This document shows, in pieces, positions 8,874-19,057 of a stretch of 64,000 nt of DNA. How positions within the stretch are numbered: the first letter of the stretch is position 1; each line of letters starts with the position of its first letter. The stretch spans positions 5,642,001 to 5,706,000 of the forward strand of contig NZ_PJMQ01000001.1 in NCBI RefSeq assembly GCF_002846335.1. Direction: 5' to 3'. Both the position numbers and the translations under genes were made by a program. The DNA comes from Janthinobacterium sp. 61 (GTDB lineage Bacteria > Pseudomonadota > Gammaproteobacteria > Burkholderiales > Burkholderiaceae_D). Below the pieces are notes generated by a model, which did not search any database, was not told the origin of the DNA, and was given only the letters and a program-made list of their open reading frames with translations.

Positions 8874-9973
8874 GTGAGGTGGCTCATGATGGTGGGTGGA
8901 AGGGGGAGTGTCAGGCGGGCGGTCGCGCCTGCCGGATGGTTGGGGACCAGCGACAGGCTGGCGGCATCACCATGCATGCCGCGCAGGCGTTCGCGGATAT
9001 TCGCCACGCCCAGGTGCGTGCCCTTGGTCTGGCCCGGATGCCCGAGGCCCAGGCCATCGTCGCTGACGGTCAGCATCAGCACGCCGCCGTCCGTCGACGC
9101 CTGCACGTGGATATGGCCGCCTTCGATCTTCGGTTCCAGGCCGTGCTGGATGGCGTTTTCCACCAGCGGTTGCAGCAGCATGGGGGGCACCTTGATCTGG
9201 CGCAAGGCCTCGGGCAAGTCCAGCGTAAAGCGCAGGCGCGCACCCATGCGGATGGACATCAGGCCCAGGTAGGCTTGCATCAGGGAAAACTCCTGCTCCA
9301 GGGTGGTGAATTCGGCGCGCGAGGAAGAAAGGGTGGCGCGCAAATACTGGATCAGCTGATCGAGCAGCAACTGGGCGCGCTCAGTATCAAAGCTGATCAG
9401 GCCCTGCAAGTTGGCCAGGGTATTGAACAGCATATGCGGTTCGATTTGTGCCTGCAGCAGCTGCAGTTGCGCTTGCATGGCCTGGCGGGCAACGGATTCG
9501 GCACGGGCTTTTTCCTGGGCTGCCTCCATTTGCAGGCGTGCAATTTTTTCTCGGCTGCCAAAAAACAGGATGGCCGCCCCCGCCGCCGCCAAGGTGAAGA
9601 CCGTCATGCTGACATTGCGCGGCGACATGGAGACGGGCGCGGGAACGTCGATATTGGCCAGCCAGCCGAACAGCATGGTGCCGCCTACTTGCGCCACGGC
9701 GGCGCTGACGATGATGAGGGCCGTGAAGGGGAGCACTGGGGCACGCCGTTGTTCGCCCCACCACGCCAGGCGGATGCCGTCGATGAGCAGGAAGGCGATG
9801 CTGCCGATGCACATGGACGCAAGCAGGTTGAGCCAGAAGCTTTGTCCGCCGCTCAGCACGTAGGTGATGAAGAGGGCGCACAGGACATTGAGCAATAGCG
9901 CATAGCGCGCATCGCCCAAGAGGCGTCGGTAGGGGAAGCCCTTCTTGCGGGGGGCGGTGTCTGTCGTGTGCAT
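8870..9973 (-). CDS. LytS/YehU-family sensor histidine kinase
   Basis: A 367-residue inner-membrane kinase with four predicted transmembrane helices in its first 150 residues and a short coiled coil rich in Gln and Ala. The His_kinase domain of the LytS type follows: the phospho-acceptor region reads QIEPHMLFNTLANLQGL, and the ATPase has VPPMLLQPLVENAIQHGL and SDDGLGLG. It lacks the GAF or 5TM-Lyt sensor of true LytS, so the signal is unknown. The ATG at 9973 (MHTTDTAPRKK) is chosen because residues upstream look non-membrane and non-conserved. It pairs with the overlapping LytTR regulator. Confidence 0.92.
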   Translation of the reverse strand: MHTTDTAPRKKGFPYRRLLGDARYALLLNVLCALFITYVLSGGQSFWLNLLASMCIGSIAFLLIDGIRLAWWGEQRRAPVLPFTALIIVSAAVAQVGGTMLFGWLANIDVPAPVSMSPRNVSMTVFTLAAAGAAILFFGSREKIARLQMEAAQEKARAESVARQAMQAQLQLLQAQIEPHMLFNTLANLQGLISFDTERAQLLLDQLIQYLRATLSSSRAEFTTLEQEFSLMQAYLGLMSIRMGARLRFTLDLPEALRQIKVPPMLLQPLVENAIQHGLEPKIEGGHIHVQASTDGGVLMLTVSDDGLGLGHPGQTKGTHLGVANIRERLRGMHGDAASLSLVPNHPAGATARLTLPLPPTIMSHLT

Positions 9974-10171
9974 GCGGGACCGCTTTCGGATGGGCATTCT
10001 GGTTGGCAATGCGGCAATTATGGGCGGCTCTGCATGCGGGCGCAACGCCGCTGCGACGAAACAGGGCAGGCGTGGCGCCAATCGCCTGATCGCGTCCTTT
10101 ACATGGTGGCGCTGGCACGCGATGATGGCAAGAGGTCTTGACCGACAACCTCCTCATGATAAAGGAACCCC

Positions 10172-10924
10172 ATGTGGCCCTATCCACGCATCCTGGCGCA
10201 CCGCGGCGGCGGCACCCTGGCGCCTGAAAACACCCTGGCTGCCCTGCGCTGCGGCCTGGCCTACGGCTACCGCGCCGTGGAATTCGACGTCATGCTGGCG
10301 TCCGACGGCGTGCCCGTCGTCGTGCACGACCCCGAGCTGGGCCGCACCGTGGCCGGCAGCGGCCATATCAACGATTACACGGCCGCGCAGTTGGCGGCCA
10401 TGGAGGCGGGCGCCTGGTTCGGTGCTGCCTTCGTGGGCGAAGGCGTGCCCGCGTTTGACGCCGTCGTTGCGTATTGCAAGGCGCAGCGCATCTGGATGAA
10501 TATCGAAATCAAGCCGGCGCCCGGCTTCGACGTGCAGACAGGGACGGCGGTGGCGCGGGCCACGCGCGATTACTTTGCGCAAGAAATCGCGGCTGGCCAA
10601 TTACTGCCGCTGTTGTCGTCGTTCAGCATCGAAGCCCTGCAGGCGGCGCGCCAAACGGCGCCGGAACTGGCACGCGGCTGGCTGGTCGAAGCCATTCCCG
10701 CTGACTGGGAATGCACGGCGAAGGAACTGGGCGTGGTGGCCATCCATTGCGACCATCGGCAGCTGACGCCGGAACTGGCGCAAGAGGTAAAAGGGAGGGG
10801 ATTTGGACTGTTTTGCTACACCGTCAACACGCCCGAACGGGCCAGCGAGTTGCTGGCCTGGGGCGTGGACGGCTTTTGCACGGACAGGATAGATTTGATC
10901 AAGGCTGGCCAAACTGAACCCTGA
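10172..10924 (+). CDS. ugpQ: Glycerophosphodiester phosphodiesterase
   Basis: A 250-residue cytoplasmic enzyme of the GDPD family. It hydrolyses glycerophosphodiesters to sn-glycerol-3-phosphate plus the alcohol. The active-site blocks are all present: HRGGGTLAPENT near residue 10, EFDVMLASDGVPVVVHD near residues 36-52 with the metal-binding Glu and Asp, and NIEIKP near residue 110. It has no signal peptide, in line with UgpQ rather than periplasmic GlpQ. No ugp transporter genes are adjacent. It is divergent from the sensor kinase, and a double hairpin repeat follows it. Confidence 0.93.
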   Translation: MWPYPRILAHRGGGTLAPENTLAALRCGLAYGYRAVEFDVMLASDGVPVVVHDPELGRTVAGSGHINDYTAAQLAAMEAGAWFGAAFVGEGVPAFDAVVAYCKAQRIWMNIEIKPAPGFDVQTGTAVARATRDYFAQEIAAGQLLPLLSSFSIEALQAARQTAPELARGWLVEAIPADWECTAKELGVVAIHCDHRQLTPELAQEVKGRGFGLFCYTVNTPERASELLAWGVDGFCTDRIDLIKAGQTEP

Positions 10925-10966
10925 AAAGAATGGAACGCAGAGCCCCCGCAAAGTACGATCTAAGGC

Positions 10967-11065
10967 GTAGGTCGGATTAGCGGGGCAAAGCCCCGCGTAA
11001 TCCGACAACATTGTTGATGTTATTGGTGTTGTCGGCTTACGCGCTTGCGCGCTAAGCCGACCTAC
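10967..11065. repeat. Dispersed hairpin repeat, two inverted copies (copies 2 and 3)
   Basis: Two hairpins stand back to back. The first (10972-11005) has arms TCGGATTA-GCGGGGC and GCCCCGC-G-TAATCCGA. The second (11032-11060) has arms TCGGCTTA and TAAGCCGA with a GCGC-TTGC-GCGC centre. The whole block is itself bounded by GTAGGTCGG and CCGACCTAC. It lies between convergent ugpQ and znuD-like genes and may act as a bidirectional terminator. Confidence 0.75.
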
Positions 11066-11077
11066 GTTTCAAACAGC

Positions 11078-13129
11078 TTAGAAAGTTACGCGCATGCCGA
11101 CCGTCACATTGCGCCCCGTCAACGGCGCCGCATTCTTGATGAAGGAAGTATGGCTGTACGCCAGTTCATTCGTCAGATTGTTCGCCTTGACGTAGAACTG
11201 GGCGGGCGTGGTACCGATGCGCGTGTCGTAGTTGGCGGAGAGGTTCAGCATGTTGTAGCCAGGGGTTGCCGTTTCGAACGCGGCGATTTTGTCCTGCTTG
11301 CCCACGCGGTAGAACTCGGCCACGCCGCTCCACGCCTGCCAGTTGGCGTCAAACTTCACGCCGAGGCGCTGGGCGGGGATGCGCGGCAGGTTGCCACCGC
11401 CGTCGGCCAGCTTGGCCCGCACATAGTCGCCGAACACGCTGGCGCCGAACATGGGGTTCAACTGCTGGCGGACTTGTCCTTCTACGCCTGTAAACGTGGC
11501 GTCGCGCTGGGCGTACTGGATCAGCTGGAAGCCTTCATGGCTGTCCAGCGTGCTGCCAAAGATGTAGTTATCTACCTTGTTGCGGTAGGCGCTGGCCGAG
11601 AATGTCGTGGCGCCCGCATATTTGCGCAAGGTCAAGTCGATATTGTTGGACGTTTCCTTGCCCAGGTTTTGATTGCCCAGTTCATACGTGGCCGTGGCCA
11701 TGTGCACGCCGTGTGCATATAGTTCCTCGGCGCTGGGCAAACGGTGCGTGCGCGAGATGGTGGAACCGAGCGAATATTGCGGCGCGAATTTCCATACGGC
11801 ACCCAGCGACACGGACGTGCCCTTGGCGCTGCGGTCCTGCAAGGTGGCGCTGTCGACCGTGATGTCTTGCCATTCGTGGCGCAAGCCCGCCTCGAAGCGC
11901 CATTGATCGAGCTTGTATTCCTCGACCAGGAAGGCGGCGTGTTTCTTCGTTACCGTGGGCGCCACGTAGGCTTCCTCGCCCAGGGCGGAGAAATCGCGCT
12001 TCGACGTTTGCAGGCCGACCACGCCGCGCCAGCCGAAGAGGGGATGGTGTTCCATTTCCAGGCGCGCGTCGTGGCCCTTGTTTTTAAACGTGGTGGCGAT
12101 TTCCGCACCTTCGATTTCATCGTGCTTGTAGTCGGTGAACGCGGCGCGCAGGCGCAGCTTGGCGAAGCCGGGCATGGGATCGCGCAATTCGCCGCGCACG
12201 TCCCAGCGCTCGCTCTTCAGCTTCACGAACGGCACGCTGCCGTGCTCGTGGTCATGTTCCTCTTCAGCACCGTGGTCGTGGCCTTCGTGGCCGCCGCAAT
12301 GCAGGTGCGCGCCGTGCGGGTGGCAGCTCTCGAATTCGTGGTTGTGGCCCGGCAAGCCGTATTGCGCATGCTGGCTGGTGAAGGCCAGGCCCAGGAAACC
12401 GCGAGATCCCACCCACGACACGCCCACGCTACCCGTATCCGTCTTGTTGTAGCTGCCGGCCACGTTGGAGCCGCCTTCCCAGCCGCTGCCGACCTTGTAT
12501 TCTTTCGCGTCGCGCTTGACGCCTTCCGCGTGGAAGGCGATGTTGCCGGAGCCGCCAGTGACTTCAAAGGCGCCCGCCTTTTCGCGCGCAGCCGAGTTGG
12601 CGCGCACTTCCGCGCTGCCTTCAAAGCCTTTTGCCGGCACGCGTGTGGGGATTTTCTTGTCGATCACATTGACCACGCCACCGACGGCGCCGCCGCCGTA
12701 GGCCAGCGCTGACGGGCCACGCAAGACTTCAATCTGTTCCGACAGCATCGGTTCGGCCGCCACGGCATGGTCGGGGCTGATGGTCGAGGCATCCTGCACT
12801 TCGGCGCCGTCGGACAGCACCTTGACACGGGGGCCATCCATGCCGCGAATGATGGGACGGCTGGCGCCGGCGCCGAAATGGCTGGACGTGATGCCGGGCT
12901 GGCCGGCCAGGGTTTCGCCCAGGGTCGCCTCGCGGGCGCGCACCAGTTCCTCGCCTTCCAGTACGGTGACTGGCGTGCTCATGTCGTCGCTGCCCAGGGC
13001 CAGTGCGCTGGCCGAAACGGTGACGGCAGGCAAGGTGGCCGCCTGCTGCGCCAGGGCGCTGGCAGGGGCGGCAAAGGCCAGCATGATGGCCAGCGCGAGG
13101 GGAGTGGGTTGTTGAGGACGGACGGACAT
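11078..13129 (-). CDS. znuD: TonB-dependent receptor, ZnuD-like zinc uptake
   Basis: A 683-residue outer-membrane receptor. A Sec signal peptide (about residues 1-29, ending ASALAQQ) precedes a plug domain (about 50-165) with GQPGITSSHFGAGASRPIIR and EVLRGPSALAYGGGAVGG, then a beta-barrel ending in GRNVTVGMRVTF. At about residues 255-297 an extracellular loop is packed with His, Cys, Asp and Glu (for example HLHCGGHEGHDHG), as in neisserial ZnuD, which binds zinc before import. It is divergent from a Zur/Fur-type gene with a palindromic operator between them, so zinc repression is likely. ATG 13129 is preferred over the TTG two codons upstream. Confidence 0.88.
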   Translation of the reverse strand: MSVRPQQPTPLALAIMLAFAAPASALAQQAATLPAVTVSASALALGSDDMSTPVTVLEGEELVRAREATLGETLAGQPGITSSHFGAGASRPIIRGMDGPRVKVLSDGAEVQDASTISPDHAVAAEPMLSEQIEVLRGPSALAYGGGAVGGVVNVIDKKIPTRVPAKGFEGSAEVRANSAAREKAGAFEVTGGSGNIAFHAEGVKRDAKEYKVGSGWEGGSNVAGSYNKTDTGSVGVSWVGSRGFLGLAFTSQHAQYGLPGHNHEFESCHPHGAHLHCGGHEGHDHGAEEEHDHEHGSVPFVKLKSERWDVRGELRDPMPGFAKLRLRAAFTDYKHDEIEGAEIATTFKNKGHDARLEMEHHPLFGWRGVVGLQTSKRDFSALGEEAYVAPTVTKKHAAFLVEEYKLDQWRFEAGLRHEWQDITVDSATLQDRSAKGTSVSLGAVWKFAPQYSLGSTISRTHRLPSAEELYAHGVHMATATYELGNQNLGKETSNNIDLTLRKYAGATTFSASAYRNKVDNYIFGSTLDSHEGFQLIQYAQRDATFTGVEGQVRQQLNPMFGASVFGDYVRAKLADGGGNLPRIPAQRLGVKFDANWQAWSGVAEFYRVGKQDKIAAFETATPGYNMLNLSANYDTRIGTTPAQFYVKANNLTNELAYSHTSFIKNAAPLTGRNVTVGMRVTF

Positions 13130-13209
13130 GGGCAAGAGTTCCTTTATCGGCTATCGGTGTTTGCGGGGTTTGGGCAGGCTGTTGCCGGATGGGGAGACTG
13201 CCCGAAGAT

Positions 13210-13234
13210 GATAATGATAACCCATTATCATTAC
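13210..13234. promoter_or_regulatory. Zur/Fur-type operator
   Basis: A perfect inverted repeat TAATGATAA (13212-13220), spacer CCCA, TTATCATTA (13225-13233) sits between the ZnuD-like receptor and the Fur-family gene. The sequence is of the GATAATGATAAC type bound by Fur and Zur proteins. Because both flanking genes are zinc-linked, Zur is the likely ligand; it could control both directions. Confidence 0.82.
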
Positions 13235-13289
13235 TGTGTGACAGTTTTTCCGGGTAGTGCAAGAAGGCGGATGGTGTATTCTGTCGGCT

Positions 13290-13736
13290 ATGGAACGCAC
13301 AACACGTCAAAAAACCGCTATTCAAGCCGCCATCGAGTCGGCCCAGCGCCCCCTGTCGGCGCAGGAAATCCTCGAACAGGCCAGCTTGCAGGTGACGCAG
13401 CTGGGCATCGCCACCGTTTACCGCAATCTGAAATCGCTGGTGCTGGAAGAAAAAGTGCACGTGGTGACCTTGCCGGGCGAAAACCCGCGCTATGAGTCGA
13501 ACACGGCAGCCAATCACCACCACCACCATTTCCAGTGCACCACGTGCCAGCGTGTGTTTGACGTGCATGATTGTCCGGGCGACTTGAAACGCATGGCGCC
13601 ACAAGGCTTTGTCGTCGAGCGCCACGAGCTGACCCTGTACGGCCGCTGCGCCGACTGCAATGCCGCCGCCGGCGCCAGTACGGCTTCCGCTGGCGCGGCC
13701 CCGCACGCCTGCGCCAGCGGCCACGACCCGGCCTGA
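13290..13736 (+). CDS. zur: Fur-family repressor, probably Zur
   Basis: A 148-residue Fur-family metalloregulator. The winged-helix DNA-binding part (about residues 1-70) contains [14 protein letters not shown]. The dimerisation part has the metal-ligand block NHHHHHFQC near residues 75-83, and two CxxC pairs (83-86 and 120-123) that usually hold a structural zinc. The last 25 residues, rich in Ala, His and Cys, are unusual. The divergent ZnuD-like receptor and shared palindromic operator argue for zinc rather than iron sensing. The ATG at 13290 has no strong ribosome-binding site. Confidence 0.82.
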   Translation: MERTTRQKTAIQAAIESAQRPLSAQEILEQASLQVTQLGIATVYRNLKSLVLEEKVHVVTLPGENPRYESNTAANHHHHHFQCTTCQRVFDVHDCPGDLKRMAPQGFVVERHELTLYGRCADCNAAAGASTASAGAAPHACASGHDPA

Positions 13737-13812
13737 GCGGGCAGGGCTGCATTGCTGGGCAGGCTTGCAACAATGCTGTCTGCCCGGCGTCAATTCCCGT
13801 ACCCATATCACG

Positions 13813-13818
13813 TATAAT
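13813..13818 (+). promoter_or_regulatory. Probable -10 element of alaS promoter
   Basis: A perfect TATAAT (in CGTATAATCTTCC) lies 40 bases before the alaS start codon. I see no clean -35 hexamer at the ideal spacing. Confidence 0.45.
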
Positions 13819-13857
13819 CTTCCCTTTAAAGCTGCCGCCACTCTTTGCCAAAAAAAC

Positions 13858-16470
<2,613 letters not shown>

Positions 16471-16516
16471 GGCGTAAGCTAGAGGACATGCGGGGTTTTC
16501 GCCCCACAGCCCCTTG

Positions 16517-16552
16517 AAAACGGCCCGCAGATGATGTTTGCGGGCCGTTTTT
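16517..16552 (+). terminator. Rho-independent terminator of alaS
   Basis: A perfect 13-bp stem AAAACGGCCCGCA / TGCGGGCCGTTTT with a 9-base loop and a T-rich tail, 46 bases after the alaS stop. Confidence 0.92.
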
Positions 16553-16674
16553 CCGTGTGGCATCTCGTTGTGACACCACAACAGCCGATGAACTATTTTG
16601 GTGCAGCGCGTCAATGCCCCTGATTTAGAGTAGTATGTCGAAAATCAGTGCAACAAAACAATGGTGGGATATTG

Positions 16675-16935
16675 ATGATGAGCGACACACTACTTGATAC
16701 CGAGATTATGGAATTTCACAAAGAACTCGACGCGCGCGGCTTGAATTGCCCGTTGCCGATTCTGAAGGCGAAAAAGGCTTTGTCAGAGCTGCAGAGCGGG
16801 GAAGTGCTGCGCATCATGGCAACCGATCCCGGTTCCGTGCGCGACTTCCAGGCTTTCGCCAAGCAAACGGGCAATGCCCTGCTGTCGCATGTGCAAACGG
16901 GCACCGAATTCGTCTTCCTGATGCAACGCAAATAA
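16675..16935 (+). CDS. tusA: TusA/SirA-family sulfur carrier protein
   Basis: An 86-residue cytoplasmic protein of the TusA (SirA/YedF/YeeD) family, which passes persulfide sulfur, for example to tRNA thiolation or molybdenum-cofactor pathways. The diagnostic CPxP block is intact in LDARGLNCPLPILKAKKAL, where the Cys carries the sulfur, and the fold ends in GTEFVFLMQRK. A short extra N-terminus (SDTLLDTEIMEFHKE) precedes the domain. GTGGGA precedes tandem ATG codons at 16675 and 16678; either may be used. Family membership is clear, but the exact role (TusA itself or a paralog) is not. Confidence 0.88.
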   Translation: MMSDTLLDTEIMEFHKELDARGLNCPLPILKAKKALSELQSGEVLRIMATDPGSVRDFQAFAKQTGNALLSHVQTGTEFVFLMQRK

Positions 16936-17094
16936 TTCTGCCAGCCGGGGCCGCCGTGGCGCGGCCTGCTTGCTACCGTGCCGTGCAGTTTTTTCTTTAT
17001 TTTCACGCCCTTTTGCTGCCCTGCAGCGTAGCGGCAAACTTCCCTGAAATACTCGAAGCTGGACAATTTAGATGGATTGCTCTAACAAAAAATC

Positions 17095-17106
17095 GCACGA
17101 TCGTGC
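17095..17106. promoter_or_regulatory. Palindromic operator upstream of etfB
   Basis: A perfect 12-bp palindrome GCACGATCGTGC lies about 90 bases before etfB and just upstream of a TATAAT at 17137-17142. The location and symmetry suit a TetR-type repressor of fatty-acid or branched-chain amino-acid catabolism; which one is inference. Confidence 0.5.
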
Positions 17107-17136
17107 TTAAATTCGGTTCAGGATTCAAATTTCTCT

Positions 17137-17142
17137 TATAAT
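17137..17142 (+). promoter_or_regulatory. Probable -10 element of etfBA promoter
   Basis: A perfect TATAAT in TCTTATAATCG, 57 bases before the etfB start. No convincing -35 is visible, in line with a regulated promoter. Confidence 0.45.
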
Positions 17143-17198
17143 CGAACGCACAATCAGCACTTGATCCGTCATTTTTATAATTTCCCAAAGGCATAGCT

Positions 17199-17948
17199 AT
17201 GAAAGTCTTGGTACCCGTCAAACGCGTGGTCGACTATAACGTCAAAGTCCGCGTCAAGAGTGACGGCACTGGCGTCGATACCGCCAACGTCAAAATGTCG
17301 ATGAACCCTTTCGATGAGATCGCGCTGGAAGAAGCGATGCGCCTGAAAGAAGCCGGCAAGGTCACTGAAGTGGTCGCCATCTCCTGCGGCGTGACGCAGT
17401 GCCAGGAAACCTTGCGCACCGCCATGGCCATCGGCGCCGACCGCGGCATCCTGGTGGAAACGACGACTGAACTGGAACCGCTGGCAGTGGCCAAGCTGGT
17501 GAAAGCCCTGGCCGAAAAAGAGCAGCCGCAACTGATCATCCTGGGCAAGCAAGCCATCGATGACGATAGCAACCAGACCGGCCAGATGCTGGCAGCCCTG
17601 CTGGGTTGGCCGCAAGCCACGTTCGCTTCGAAAGTCGTGCTGGAAGACGGCAAAGTGACCGTCACGCGCGAAGTCGACGGCGGCCTGGAAACGCTGGCAT
17701 TGACCTTGCCAGCGATCATCACCACCGACCTGCGCCTGAACGAGCCACGCTATGTGACCTTGCCGAACATCATGAAGGCGAAGAAAAAGCCGCTCGAGAC
17801 CGTCAAGCCGGAAGACCTGGGCGTCGACGTTGCGCCACGCCTGAAGACCCTGAAAGTCGTCGAGCCAGCCAAGCGCTCGGCCGGCATCAAGGTAGCGGAC
17901 GTCGCTACCCTGGTCTCCAAGCTGCGTACCGAAGCCAAAGTCATCTAA
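17199..17948 (+). CDS. etfB: Electron transfer flavoprotein subunit beta
   Basis: A 249-residue cytoplasmic subunit of ETF, which takes electrons from acyl-CoA and other dehydrogenases and passes them to ETF-ubiquinone oxidoreductase. It opens with [20 protein letters not shown] and contains [16 protein letters not shown], the AMP-site region [24 protein letters not shown] and the dehydrogenase recognition loop [21 protein letters not shown], all classic EtfB blocks. etfA follows 84 bases downstream, then an acyl-CoA dehydrogenase. Confidence 0.98.
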   Translation: MKVLVPVKRVVDYNVKVRVKSDGTGVDTANVKMSMNPFDEIALEEAMRLKEAGKVTEVVAISCGVTQCQETLRTAMAIGADRGILVETTTELEPLAVAKLVKALAEKEQPQLIILGKQAIDDDSNQTGQMLAALLGWPQATFASKVVLEDGKVTVTREVDGGLETLALTLPAIITTDLRLNEPRYVTLPNIMKAKKKPLETVKPEDLGVDVAPRLKTLKVVEPAKRSAGIKVADVATLVSKLRTEAKVI

Positions 17949-18032
17949 GCGCGGCCCCGCCGTTCAAATCTATACCCGGGGTCGGTCCTTCAGGCCTGAC
18001 TTCGGCAGTTGCATATACTATTAGGAATAATC

Positions 18033-18965
18033 ATGGTCGCATTAGTTATTGCTGAACACGACAACGCTACCTTAAAGGGCAGCACCCACCACACCGTGAC
18101 TGCGGCTGCCCAGTGCGGCGGCGACGTGCACGTGCTCGTCGCAGGTTCGAACGCATCGGCTGCCGCCGCTGCCGCCGCGCAAATCGCTGGCGTGACGAAA
18201 GTCATCGTGGCCGACGCGCCCTATTTCGCCGATGGCCTGGCAGAAAACGTGGCCGAGCAAGTGCTGGCCATCGCCGGTAACTACAGCCACATCCTGGCGC
18301 CAGCCACCGCCTACGGCAAGAACATCCTGCCGCGCGTGGCCGCCAAGCTGGACGTGGCGCAAATTTCGGAAATTACCAAGGTCGACTCGCCTGACACCTT
18401 CGAGCGCCCGATCTACGCCGGTAACGCGATTGCCACCGTGCAATCTGGCGACAAGATCAAGGTCATCACCGTGCGCACCACCGGTTTCGACGCCGCTGCC
18501 GCCACCGGCGGTTCGGCTGCCACCGAAACCGTCGCCGCCGTTGCCGACGCCGGCAAATCGGCCTTCGTGGGCCGCGAACTGGCCAAGTCCGACCGTCCTG
18601 AACTGACCGCCGCGAAAATCATCGTGTCGGGTGGCCGTGGCATGGGTTCGGCCGAGAACTTCCACATCCTGGAGCCACTGGCCGACAAGCTGGGCGCTGC
18701 CATGGGTGCTTCGCGCGCCGCCGTCGACGCCGGCTTCGTGCCGAACGACTGGCAAGTGGGCCAGACGGGCAAGATCGTCGCGCCTTCGCTGTACATCGCC
18801 GTCGGTATCTCGGGCGCGATCCAGCATCTGGCCGGCATGAAAGATTCGAAAACCATCGTTGCCATCAACAAGGATCCGGAAGCGCCGATCTTTGCCGTGG
18901 CCGACTACGGCATCGTGGGTGATCTGTTCGAGATCGTGCCGCAACTGGTCAAAGAACTGGGTTAA
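18033..18965 (+). CDS. etfA: Electron transfer flavoprotein subunit alpha
   Basis: A 310-residue subunit that carries the FAD of ETF. The N-terminal domain starts [15 protein letters not shown]. The C-terminal FAD-binding domain holds [32 protein letters not shown] and the closing block [24 protein letters not shown]. The ATG at 18033 is chosen because it gives the conserved N-terminus and follows AGGAATAATC. It works as a heterodimer with the upstream etfB product. A terminator follows at 18995. Confidence 0.98.
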   Translation: MVALVIAEHDNATLKGSTHHTVTAAAQCGGDVHVLVAGSNASAAAAAAAQIAGVTKVIVADAPYFADGLAENVAEQVLAIAGNYSHILAPATAYGKNILPRVAAKLDVAQISEITKVDSPDTFERPIYAGNAIATVQSGDKIKVITVRTTGFDAAAATGGSAATETVAAVADAGKSAFVGRELAKSDRPELTAAKIIVSGGRGMGSAENFHILEPLADKLGAAMGASRAAVDAGFVPNDWQVGQTGKIVAPSLYIAVGISGAIQHLAGMKDSKTIVAINKDPEAPIFAVADYGIVGDLFEIVPQLVKELG

Positions 18966-18994
18966 TTTCAACCCGTCCCGGTTTTGTTACTGAC

Positions 18995-19042
18995 AAAGCC
19001 ACGCCGGCCCGCCCCACACGGCGAGCCGCGCGTGGCTTTTTT
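18995..19042 (+). terminator. Rho-independent terminator between etfA and the acyl-CoA dehydrogenase
   Basis: A 10-bp stem AAAGCCACGC / GCGTGGCTTT with a GC-rich 25-base loop and a T-run. It ends only about 15 bases before the next start codon, so it may act as an attenuator for that gene as well as the end of etfBA. Confidence 0.75.
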
Positions 19043-19057
19043 CTTGGAGAAAAGAAG

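Noticed and set aside
13210..13234. Iron (Fur) control of the receptor
   Set aside because: The box could bind Fur, but the His/Cys-rich receptor loop and the adjacent Fur-family gene favour zinc. Iron control is kept only as a lesser possibility.
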